This document shows, piece by piece, positions 1 through 6,242 of a stretch of DNA of 36,524 bases (position 1 is the stretch's first letter; every line of letters starts with the position of its first letter). This DNA is from DSOT01 sp052386775. Its GTDB lineage: Bacteria; Pseudomonadota; Gammaproteobacteria; Burkholderiales; SG8-41. Both the position numbers and the translations under genes were made by a program. The notes beneath the pieces are model-generated. The model was not told where the DNA came from, did not search any database, and was given only the letters and a program-made list of their open reading frames with translations. Location: the NCBI GenBank assembly GCA_052386775.1, contig JBQTJV010000063.1:1-36524 (forward strand), in the 5' to 3' direction.

Positions 1-705
1 AAACGGGGTCAGCCTCAGTACGACACTGCTTCGGTCGAGCTGAATACCGAGACTTAAATTAAGTCGATTTAAGTCCACCAAATCTTCAAGGAGTTAGTGC
101 AGCTCACTAGCGCTTCTACTGATACGCGACGCGCTTTCCGATACCTCCTTCCTCAGGTTAAGCACCCTCAAGTAGCGGGCTGCCACATCGATCGTCTGTA
201 AAGGAGTGCGCATGTCGTGCGAGACGGTCGCGAGGAATAGCTTCCGGCTCTGGTCTACCTCGGTGGTGTAGAAGTCAACCGATTCGGCAAGCGCTTGGTC
301 GATAGCTTCGTTGAAACGCGTGATGTCTTCCGGGTGCGGGATTTCGGGATCGCAAGCATCCATCCAAAGGCGCAGGACACTGGCTCGCAGCGCGCGATAC
401 TCGGCGACGAGTTGCCTGATGCTAAAGCCGCTCTTGGCCCGCAACACGGCATGCGTTTGTGCAGCTGTGATCGGGGCACCGAACGGTGTGACTGCTAGCC
501 CCATGGACTTTTGAGCTTGCTCAGTTCTGGTCTGCGACGTCCTCAAGTCCTTCGCGATGGCCTCCAGTATCGGCTGGGCATCGTCACGCAACTCCAGGAC
601 AGTCATGCTTGCGCCAGCAGGCAACTGCGTCGCAGCAAACGCCTGCCAGTGCGCCAGGATAGATTCCATATGAGACAGAATAAAGTCGGGCAGTCGCATG
701 ACCAT
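1..705 (-). pseudogene. sensor histidine kinase interrupted by an in-frame stop, continuing past the window edge
   Basis: The first 203 codons encode an N-terminal helical sensor region of the RsbRD_N type (about residues 1-150) and then the HisKA dimerisation/phosphoacceptor helix with H-box VSHDMRTPLQ (His163). Translation stops at TAA 94-96, just after SASELH. The same frame stays open from 93 to 1 and reads LLEDLVDLNRLNLSLGIQLD, which is exactly what should follow in the second HisKA helix. The gene is therefore a full-length kinase with a nonsense codon, not a naturally short protein. As it stands the product lacks the HATPase domain and could not phosphorylate itself. A sequencing error or stop readthrough cannot be excluded. 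Its place in a decaying element fits inactivation. Start at ATG 705; no strong ribosome binding site is visible. Confidence 0.8.
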
Positions 706-829
706 CTATGAGCCGCCGTGCTCGAACTGTTTCGATACGGTAATTGGATCGGAGTTCGACATTGTGCCCGAAGATTATCCCTACGGGCGACGTTATGTCA
801 TTGATTGCTATATCACTCCGACGGATTAA
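698..829 (+). CDS. possible small ORF, 43 codons, unknown
   Basis: An ATG-to-TAA frame of 43 codons runs opposite to the kinase gene and overlaps its first 8 bases. The predicted peptide has a CSNC pair near residue 9 and an acidic/aromatic C-terminus ending in YITPTD. Codon choice looks coding-like, but there is no clear ribosome binding site and I recognise no family. It may be the remnant C-terminus of a larger gene, because the frame stays open a few codons upstream of the ATG. Treat it as a weak hypothesis. Confidence 0.2.
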   Translation: MTIYEPPCSNCFDTVIGSEFDIVPEDYPYGRRYVIDCYITPTD

Positions 830-1129
830 AAGTGGAAGTAAGTTACTGAAGTAACTAGCAACGTAGGCCCGCCCTCACTCGCCTACACTCGCCAACCATC
901 GCAGAAATTCCACGTCTTCCCTACGATTGGTCTAGCGGGCGCGGTGGTCTGGTTACTGCGCAAGCGCACCACCATACTAGAGTGGATTGCGCTCCTTACC
1001 GAAAATCCAGGGGCGAATGATAAGGCGAGCGGTCTGCCTCTGCCTGCTGTTCGCTGCCTCACCAAAGAGCAAGCGGCAGCCTATCTCGGTATCGGCGTCA
1101 CGCTACTCGGTGAGCTGGGCGTACCGTTT

Positions 1130-1343
1130 GGTGTAGAACTCCACTTGACCGTGACGACTACGAGCGTCCACGACAGCGAGTTGGACGAGGAGCTCGAGGA
1201 GCTGGTTGCCCATCACATACTTCCGCTTCTGGAAGCCTTCATCGCGGTTAAGCCCACAGAGCGAAGCCATGAGGGCTTTATGATTACGCATGCGCGTCTT
1301 GAAGGTTGATCCTGTTTCGGCTTGGGCATCGTTTGGCTTCGAT
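1130..1343 (-). pseudogene. unidentified coding fragment in the insert
   Basis: The minus strand is open here in a frame that reads NHKALMASLCGLNRDEGFQK and ends by running into the helix-turn-helix gene remnant (stop at 1103). Third-position base use looks coding-like. I do not recognise the family. It has no clear start of its own and appears cut at its 3' side by the insert junction, so it is probably a truncated gene end. Confidence 0.3.
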
Positions 1344-1577
1344 TCATGCTGCCTCCGAGTTGATCGGGAAGCGAGGCCGAATAACCTGCGAAATGGATGC
1401 GTCGGACAGATCGGTGAAGAATCCGAGTTGGCGCAGCCGATCTTTGCGCGACGAATAATTGGCTTCCAGTGCCCGGGCGACCTCGGGGCTATCGTTCGGG
1501 GTGTTGGTGGAATCGATGCGAATACCGTAGCGGTTCTCCAGCCACTTCACGAAATCGGTAATCGTAATCGGCTTCTC
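1344..1577 (-). pseudogene. unidentified C-terminal gene fragment in the insert
   Basis: The frame reads from the insert's right edge as TPQLEKPITITDFVKWLENR and ends with SQVIRPRFPINSEAA before a stop at 1344-1346. It has the look of a genuine protein C-terminus: charged and aromatic residues are well mixed and codon use is coding-like. It has no start within the insert. An internal GTG at 1550 would give 68 residues. I cannot name the family. It is probably the 3' end of a larger gene whose upstream part was lost when the insert formed. Confidence 0.35.
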
Positions 1578-1669
1578 AAGCTGGGGCGTCGCTGCGTCTA
1601 TGACATGGTTGACTTAGATGCCTGGCTTGATGAATATAAGCGCCGAGGGCGGGCCGGAAAGGAGCATCA

Positions 1670-2715
1670 ATGGCCCGTAAAACCGGAATCTACCGGAGGA
1701 AAGACTCTCGCTTCTGGTGGATTGACGTTGTCTTGCCCAACGGCGAACGAGTATGCCAGAGCGCTAAGACTGAAGACCGGGAAGCCGCAGAAGCCCTCGT
1801 CGCAAAGCGCAGCACCTCGGGATTAAGGCTCGGCGTTCATGGCAGGAAGCCGTTGTCCGGTATCTCACCGTAAAGTCGAATCTGAGGAGCATTGAGGACG
1901 TAAGGCGGATCTGTCGGAAACTGGACCCCTATTTCGGGGCGCTGATGTTGGATGAATTGACCGGGGATCGTATCTGGCAAGTCGTCCAGGGCGAGCTGCA
2001 GAAGGGCAACAGACCGGCTACCGTAAATCGTTACCTCGCGTTGATTCGCTGCTTGTTGCGGATGGCTCGCGATGAATGGCAGTGGATTGATACGTTTCCG
2101 AAGATCCGGCTTTTGCATGGCGAAGTCGAGCGGGACCGGTGGTTGAACCGGGAAGAGGCAGAACGGCTCATTGTGGCCTGCTCGCCTCACTTGGCTGCAA
2201 TCGTTCGGTTTGCCTTAGCTACCGGCTGTCGTGCGCGGGAGATAACCGGCTTGGAATGGAACCGGGTGGACCTGGATCGCAGGACCGCCTGGCTAGACCG
2301 GACCAAGAATGGCACGCCGCGAGGCGTTCCGTTGAATGCTGATGCTGTGGCAGTGCTGGAAGGTGAAGTCGGAAAGCATGCTCGCTATTGCTTCACGTAT
2401 GAGGGCAAGCCGATCCGGTGGGAGCTGACCAATACGGCTTGGCATACAGCGTTAAGGAAAACCGGCATCAAGGATTTCCGCTTCCATGATCTCAGGCATA
2501 CCTGGGCATCATGGCATCGTCAGGCGGGAACGTCTTGCGATGAGCTGAAGGACCTGGGCGGCTGGAAGTCGCGCGTAATGGTGGATCGTTACGCGAAGTA
2601 TGCAACCGAGCATCTGGCGGTTGCGGCGGCTCGAATCGAAAACGGAAAGGGCGGAAAGGTAATAAAGCTCTCCACGTTTTCACCACGCCACAAAGAACAA
2701 AGGGCCAGCGGTTAG
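1670..2715 (+). pseudogene. tyrosine recombinase/integrase with a frameshift
   Basis: The N-terminal arm begins MARKTGIYRRKDSRFWW at ATG 1670 and stays in frame to about codon 47 (VAKR, near 1810). The rest of the protein continues in another frame: RKAQHLGIKARRSWQ from about 1801, then the core-binding domain, then the catalytic domain. Catalytic elements are intact in the second frame: Arg in GCRAREITGLEW, HDLRHTW, and the Tyr nucleophile in VDRYAKY. One base, or 1 modulo 3 bases, has been lost around 1800-1812. The gene points towards and ends 21 bp from the 3' end of tRNA-Lys, the usual position for an integrase beside its attachment site. Reading the downstream frame alone from ATG 1945 gives 256 residues without the arm-binding region. 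It is probably inactive. Confidence 0.85.
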
Positions 2716-2728
2716 GCTAACCCTTTGT
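2697..2728. terminator. inverted repeat between the integrase end and tRNA-Lys, terminator-like
   Basis: A perfect 8-bp inverted repeat, ACAAAGGG (2697-2704) and CCCTTTGT (2721-2728), encloses the integrase stop codon, and the loop contains a second palindrome, GTTAGGCTAAC. On the minus strand it lies just after tRNA-Lys and is followed by a T-rich stretch, so it could terminate the tRNA transcript. It is also close to the expected recombination junction. Confidence 0.45.
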
Positions 2729-2735
2729 AACTTCT

Positions 2736-2811
2736 TGGTAGGCGGTGGGAGATTCGAACTCCCGACCAACGGATTAAAAGTCCGCTGCTCTACCGACTGA
2801 GCTAACCGCCC
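2736..2811 (-). tRNA. tRNA-Lys (anticodon TTT)
   Basis: The minus strand gives a 76-nt cloverleaf starting GGGCGGTTAGCTCAGTCGGT. Its anticodon loop is CTTTTAA with anticodon TTT, its T-arm contains GTTCGAATC, and CCA is encoded at 2736-2738. The acceptor stem pairs over seven positions with a G-U at the first. The 3' end faces the integrase remnant, so this gene is the likely integration target of the element to the left. It is preceded by a good sigma-70-type promoter. Confidence 0.97.
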
Positions 2812-2825
2812 GGGAAAAGGGCGTA

Positions 2826-2855
2826 ATTTTATCTGCCGCGGTGAGCGCGGGTCAA
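2826..2855 (-). promoter_or_regulatory. promoter for tRNA-Lys
   Basis: On the minus strand TTGACC (2850-2855) and TAAAAT (2826-2831) lie 18 bp apart. Each matches the sigma-70 consensus in five of six bases. The -10 element is about 15 bases upstream of the mature tRNA 5' end, giving a short leader. Confidence 0.65.
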
Positions 2856-2878
2856 CAAAACCGGGGCGAAAAGCGCTT

Positions 2879-4006
2879 TCACGCTTCCTGCGTCATCCGC
2901 CAGTACTGGAATTTCATCGTGCCGGAGGAGCCGATGACGATCGCCATGAAGGTGAGTATGGATCCGATGGCGAGCGTCGAGATGCCGGTGATCGCCTGGC
3001 CGACGGTGCAGCCCATCGAGAGCACGCCGCCGATGCCCATCAGCGCGCCGCCGGCCGCATGCCGCACGAAATCACCGCCCGAAGCAAACCACTCGATCCG
3101 GAAGCTGCGCGTCGCGATCGCGTAAATGAGCGACCCGGCTATGACGCCGGCAAGCGCCACCACGCCGAAATTCACCAGCAGGAAGTTATCGGGATCGAGC
3201 AGATAGCGCGCCGTGTCGCCCATGGGACTCACAAACGTGTAGGACTGCACCTGCACGCGGCTTGGCACATCGATCGCCATTTCCGCGTATTCCTTCCACT
3301 GGCGCCCCCATGGGCCACCGGTGATCCACCAACCGGCGACCACCGCGAGCCCTACCACCGCGCCGCCGAGAATGTTGTCGCGGCTGCCCCGGAAATCGAC
3401 GGAGCGAAACACGAAGATGAGCATGCCGGCGACAACGATGCCGCCGACGAGTAGATGCAGCCACGCCGCCGATTGCATGCCGAACATCCCGGCCAGCACG
3501 GTGGACAGTTCCTGGTTGGGCACGCCGTGCTGCGCCAGATTGACCGTGGTGGGTCCGATCCACGACAGGAACGCTTTTTCGAACAGCGCCGACCACAGCA
3601 TGAAATAAGCGGCGACCGACGCCACCGCGAGCACCAGCAGCGATTTAAGATTGCCGCTGCCCACGCGCACCAACGTCTTGTTGCCGCAGCCGCTGCCGAG
3701 CGTCATGCCGATTCCGAAGAGCAGCCCCCCGAGGAGGTAGCGCAGCCATGCAAAGCTCGCGGTGCGGTACGGCGGAAAGGTCTCGGCATAGAGATTCACC
3801 ACGCCCGCGGCCTCCAGTCCGAGCACGCCCAGCAGCGCCACCGCCATCGCGAATACCCACGCCCGCATGCGTCCGGTATCGCCGATGTTGATCCAATCCG
3901 AAACGGCGCCCATGGTGCAGAAGTTGGTCTTGTTCGCCACGGCGCCCATCGCGGCGGCCACGGCAAACACCGAGAGGAGAACCTGATGATGGATGGTAAG
4001 GGTCAT
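2879..4006 (-). CDS. YeeE/YedE (TsuA-like) sulfur-compound transporter
   Basis: This 375-residue polytopic membrane protein of the YeeE/YedE (DUF395) family has about nine to ten hydrophobic segments. The family includes TsuA, a thiosulfate importer with conserved cysteines in the pore. The matching cysteines are visible here at Cys30 (NFCTMGA), Cys107 (GSGCGNK) and Cys333 (SMGCTVG). Thiosulfate or a related sulfur compound is the likely substrate, by family inference. No TusA-like partner follows; the downstream neighbour is tRNA-Lys. The upstream region carries an ATTAG-N6-CTAAT operator and an 18-bp palindrome just before the start, which point to regulated expression. Start at ATG 4006 with no obvious Shine-Dalgarno sequence. 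Confidence 0.88.
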   Translation of the reverse strand: MTLTIHHQVLLSVFAVAAAMGAVANKTNFCTMGAVSDWINIGDTGRMRAWVFAMAVALLGVLGLEAAGVVNLYAETFPPYRTASFAWLRYLLGGLLFGIGMTLGSGCGNKTLVRVGSGNLKSLLVLAVASVAAYFMLWSALFEKAFLSWIGPTTVNLAQHGVPNQELSTVLAGMFGMQSAAWLHLLVGGIVVAGMLIFVFRSVDFRGSRDNILGGAVVGLAVVAGWWITGGPWGRQWKEYAEMAIDVPSRVQVQSYTFVSPMGDTARYLLDPDNFLLVNFGVVALAGVIAGSLIYAIATRSFRIEWFASGGDFVRHAAGGALMGIGGVLSMGCTVGQAITGISTLAIGSILTFMAIVIGSSGTMKFQYWRMTQEA

Positions 4007-4013
4007 GTCGTGT

Positions 4014-4031
4014 GCCGCCGGATCCGGCGGC
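4014..4031. repeat. perfect 18-bp palindrome in the transporter leader
   Basis: GCCGCCGGATCCGGCGGC is an exact palindrome. It lies 8-25 bases upstream of the transporter start, where the ribosome binding site should be. In RNA it could form a 7-bp GC stem with a GATC loop. Confidence 0.5.
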
Positions 4032-4033
4032 CA

Positions 4034-4054
4034 AATATATTAGCAAATTCTAAT
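4034..4054 (-). promoter_or_regulatory. BigR/YgaV-like operator and overlapping -10 element
   Basis: On the minus strand ATTAG-AATTTG-CTAAT (4039-4054) is a perfect 5+5 inverted repeat with a 6-bp spacer, overlapped by a TATATT -10 candidate (4034-4039). It closely resembles the AT-rich ATTAG/CTAAT operator of BigR-type ArsR repressors, which sense sulfide or persulfide and control sulfur transporters and sulfide-oxidation genes. It is 33-48 bases before the YeeE-type gene start, suitable for repression. The repressor gene itself is not in the window. Confidence 0.5.
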
Positions 4055-4062
4055 CCAATGCT

Positions 4063-4737
4063 CTACTGGTTCGCATAGCGGGTAGGATCCGCAATCCCGG
4101 CCGTCTCGAATCCGGCGCGACGCAAGCGACACGCATCGCAGCGACCGCAGGCTCGCCCCTCGGCATCGGCCTGGTAGCACGACACCGTGAGCGCGTAATC
4201 CACTCCCAGCACGGTGCCCCGGCGGATGATCTCGGCCTTGGTAAGCGCGATGATCGGGGTATGCAAAACGAGGCGGCGGCCTTCCACGCCTGCCTTCGTC
4301 GCGAGATTGGCAAGGGTCTCGAACGCGCGCATGTATTCCGGGCGGCAGTCCGGATATCCGGAATAGTCCACGGCATTGGCGCCGAAAAAGATATCCTGTG
4401 CGTCGCGCACTTCCGCCCAGGCCAGGGCGAGCGCGAGGAAAATCGTGTTGCGCGCGGGGACGTACGTCACCGGAATGCCTGCCGTGCGCGACTCGGGCAC
4501 GGGAATGGAGGGATCGGTCAGCGCCGAGCCGCCGATCGGCGTGAGATCGAACGCGAGAACCCGGTGCTCCGCGGCGTTGAGCGCGGCCGCGACGCGGGCT
4601 GCCGCATCGAGTTCGGCACGATGGCGCTGGCCATAATCGATGGTGAGGCAGTGACAGGTGTAGTTTTCACCTCGCGCGATGGCGAGGATGGTCGCGGAAT
4701 CGAGTCCGCCGGAAAGCAGGACCACTGCGCGGCGCAT
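4063..4737 (-). CDS. queC: 7-cyano-7-deazaguanine synthase
   Basis: QueC converts 7-carboxy-7-deazaguanine to preQ0 using ATP and ammonia, in the queuosine tRNA-modification pathway. The PP-loop SGGLDS is at residues 9-14. The C-terminal zinc site is complete, with Cys187, Cys197, Cys200 and Cys203 in the pattern CX9CX2CX2C. At 224 residues it is normal length. ATG 4737 gives the usual beginning MRRAVVLLSGGLDS; GTG 4740, one codon earlier, is an alternative. It is the last gene of the leftward Tol-Pal run, 64 bp after cpoB, an order shared by many proteobacteria. Confidence 0.96.
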   Translation of the reverse strand: MRRAVVLLSGGLDSATILAIARGENYTCHCLTIDYGQRHRAELDAAARVAAALNAAEHRVLAFDLTPIGGSALTDPSIPVPESRTAGIPVTYVPARNTIFLALALAWAEVRDAQDIFFGANAVDYSGYPDCRPEYMRAFETLANLATKAGVEGRRLVLHTPIIALTKAEIIRRGTVLGVDYALTVSCYQADAEGRACGRCDACRLRRAGFETAGIADPTRYANQ

Positions 4738-4801
4738 CACCGGGGCGATCCGCTTGTCGGCGTTCGATCCGGCACCCGGTTACGCCGCCGTGAACGGGAT
4801 A

Positions 4802-5629
4802 TCAGCGCGAATTCGCGAGCCGCCGTCGTGCTTTTTCCGCGGCGTCGCTCGTCGGAAAGCGCGCGACCAGCCCGTCCAGAGTCTTGCGCGCCGCCGCGCT
4901 CTCGCCCAGTTCCTGCTGCGAACTGGCGATGTTGAGCAGCGCGTCGGGCACGGACGAGCTGTCCGGATAGGCGCTCAGCAGTTTTTGCTGGTTTGCGATC
5001 GCGTTCTTATAGTCGCGCAGGTTGTAGTACGAGTCGCCGATCCAGTACTGCGCCCGCGGCGCGAGCGGACTCTTCGGGTGCTGCACGAGGAAGTTCTGGA
5101 AGGCGGTGATGGCGGCCGGATAGTTCCCGCTGCGGCGATGCTGCTGGGCCGCTTCATAGGCGCGCCCTTCGTCCGGCGCCGGGCTCGCAGTCGTGCCAGG
5201 CGCGGCTGATGCCGCGGCACCGCCGGGCGGCGGCGCGGCCGCAGGCGGAGCGCTCGGCGGCGGCGCACCGGTGCCCGCCTGCTCCAGGCGCCGCAGGCGC
5301 GAATCGAGATCGATGTACATATCCCGCTGGCGCTTCGCCGCCATGTCGATGTTATGGCCCACGACCTCGATCTGGCCGCGCAGCTGGCGCATGTCCTCGC
5401 GCAACGCCTCGATCTGCGAGGCAAGAGTCATCACCGGCTGGTTCTTGAGCGCTTCCTCGGCCCGCGCCAGACGTTCGGCAAGCTGCTGGTGATACTGATG
5501 GAGCGCATCGATCTGCTTTTGCTGCTCGGCGACCTGCTTGCGCGCGACATCGTCACCGAACAACGCGCCAGCCGCCGGGGTCGCTGCGACGGCCACCACC
5601 ATTGCCGCGGCGAAGAGTACCGGCCGCAT
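4802..5629 (-). CDS. cpoB: Tol-Pal-associated periplasmic TPR protein CpoB (YbgF)
   Basis: CpoB coordinates Tol-Pal activity with PBP1B during septal peptidoglycan synthesis. The protein has a cleavable-type signal peptide, a coiled-coil region (residues about 30-105, rich in Q, L, R and E), a Pro/Ala-rich linker, and a C-terminal domain with three TPR-like repeats starting near AYEAAQQHRRSGNYPAAI. ATG 5629 is preferred because GGGAG lies six bases before it and the signal peptide then begins MRPVLFAAAM. An ATG four codons earlier (5641) is in frame. It lies 36 bp after pal and is probably co-transcribed with the tol genes. Confidence 0.94.
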   Translation of the reverse strand: MRPVLFAAAMVVAVAATPAAGALFGDDVARKQVAEQQKQIDALHQYHQQLAERLARAEEALKNQPVMTLASQIEALREDMRQLRGQIEVVGHNIDMAAKRQRDMYIDLDSRLRRLEQAGTGAPPPSAPPAAAPPPGGAAASAAPGTTASPAPDEGRAYEAAQQHRRSGNYPAAITAFQNFLVQHPKSPLAPRAQYWIGDSYYNLRDYKNAIANQQKLLSAYPDSSSVPDALLNIASSQQELGESAAARKTLDGLVARFPTSDAAEKARRRLANSR

Positions 5630-5665
5630 CACTGCTCCCATGCCATTACACCCGCCGTTCGGGCC

Positions 5666-6214
5666 TCACTCGCCCTGATAGCGGATATCGGCGCGCCGGT
5701 TCTCGGCCCACGAAGCTTCGTCGCTGCCGCTGGCCTTCGGCTTCTCTTCGCCGAAGCTCAAGGTCTCGATCTGGCTGCCGGACGCTCCGAGCAGTTCCAT
5801 CATCTGCTTCACCGCGTCGGCGCGGCGCTGCCCCAGCGCGAGGTTGTATTCCCGGCTGCCACGCTCGTCGGTATTGCCCTCGATACGCACGCGACGCGAG
5901 CGGTTCTGGCTCAGGTACTTGGCATGCGCAGCGATAACCGGACGGTACTCGTCTTTCACCTGATTGCTGTCGTAGTCGAAGTAGATGCTGCGCTTGGACA
6001 GGATGTTCGCGGGATCCTTCAGCGGATCGCCGGCCACCCTGCCGGTGTCGAGCGGCTTGGTCGCGGTGCCGGGATCCACCGGCTTGGTCGCGGGCGCCGC
6101 CGGCTTGCCGCTCGGGAGACGCTCCTCGACTTTCGCACCTTCCTGTTCGTCTGGCGTGCTCGCGCACGCGGTCAGCAGGCCGGCGATCGCCAGGCCCGTG
6201 AGAATTCTTCTCAT
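5666..6214 (-). CDS. pal: peptidoglycan-associated lipoprotein Pal
   Basis: Pal is an outer-membrane lipoprotein that binds peptidoglycan and TolB. The protein has 182 residues. The lipobox LLTAC places the lipidated cysteine at position 17. A Pro/Lys-rich linker leads to the OmpA-like domain, which starts near SIYFDYDSN and carries the diaminopimelate-binding signature NTDERGSREYNLALGQRRA. ATG 6214 follows a good ribosome binding site (GAGGAGCGGAG), so an upstream in-frame extension to 6319 is rejected. It lies 28 bp downstream of tolB. Confidence 0.97.
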   Translation of the reverse strand: MRRILTGLAIAGLLTACASTPDEQEGAKVEERLPSGKPAAPATKPVDPGTATKPLDTGRVAGDPLKDPANILSKRSIYFDYDSNQVKDEYRPVIAAHAKYLSQNRSRRVRIEGNTDERGSREYNLALGQRRADAVKQMMELLGASGSQIETLSFGEEKPKASGSDEASWAENRRADIRYQGE

Positions 6215-6242
6215 ATCTCCGCTCCTCGGATAAATAACGTTG

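Larger units (their letters stand above)
1130..1577. other. foreign insert of about 450 bp inside the helix-turn-helix gene
   Basis: The insert is bounded by the point where the helix-turn-helix protein stops matching (after GVPF, 1129) and where it resumes (KLGRR, about 1578). I see no terminal inverted repeats and no obvious target-site duplication, so it is not a simple transposon. Its minus strand carries two open, coding-like stretches described separately. A replacement or deletion-insertion event, or the relic of a longer element, would both fit. Boundaries are good to about 5-10 bases. Confidence 0.5.
944..1826 (+). pseudogene. excisionase-like helix-turn-helix gene split by an insertion
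   Basis: Two pieces in different frames together make one small DNA-binding protein. The left piece (to about 1129) ends LTKEQAAAYLGIGVTLLGEL then GVPF, a MerR/excisionase-type helix-turn-helix. The right piece (from about 1578) resumes with KLGRRCVYDMVDLDAWLDEY and continues RRGRAGKE. In this family KLGRR follows GVPx directly, so about 450 bp of unrelated DNA separates the halves. The right half stays open to the stop at 1824-1826 and overlaps the integrase start by about 157 bp in another frame. The family is a small regulator or recombination directionality factor encoded just ahead of a tyrosine integrase. The true start is uncertain; 944 is the first good GTG/ATG-type start of the left frame, and the frame is open back to about 841. 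Confidence 0.6.
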
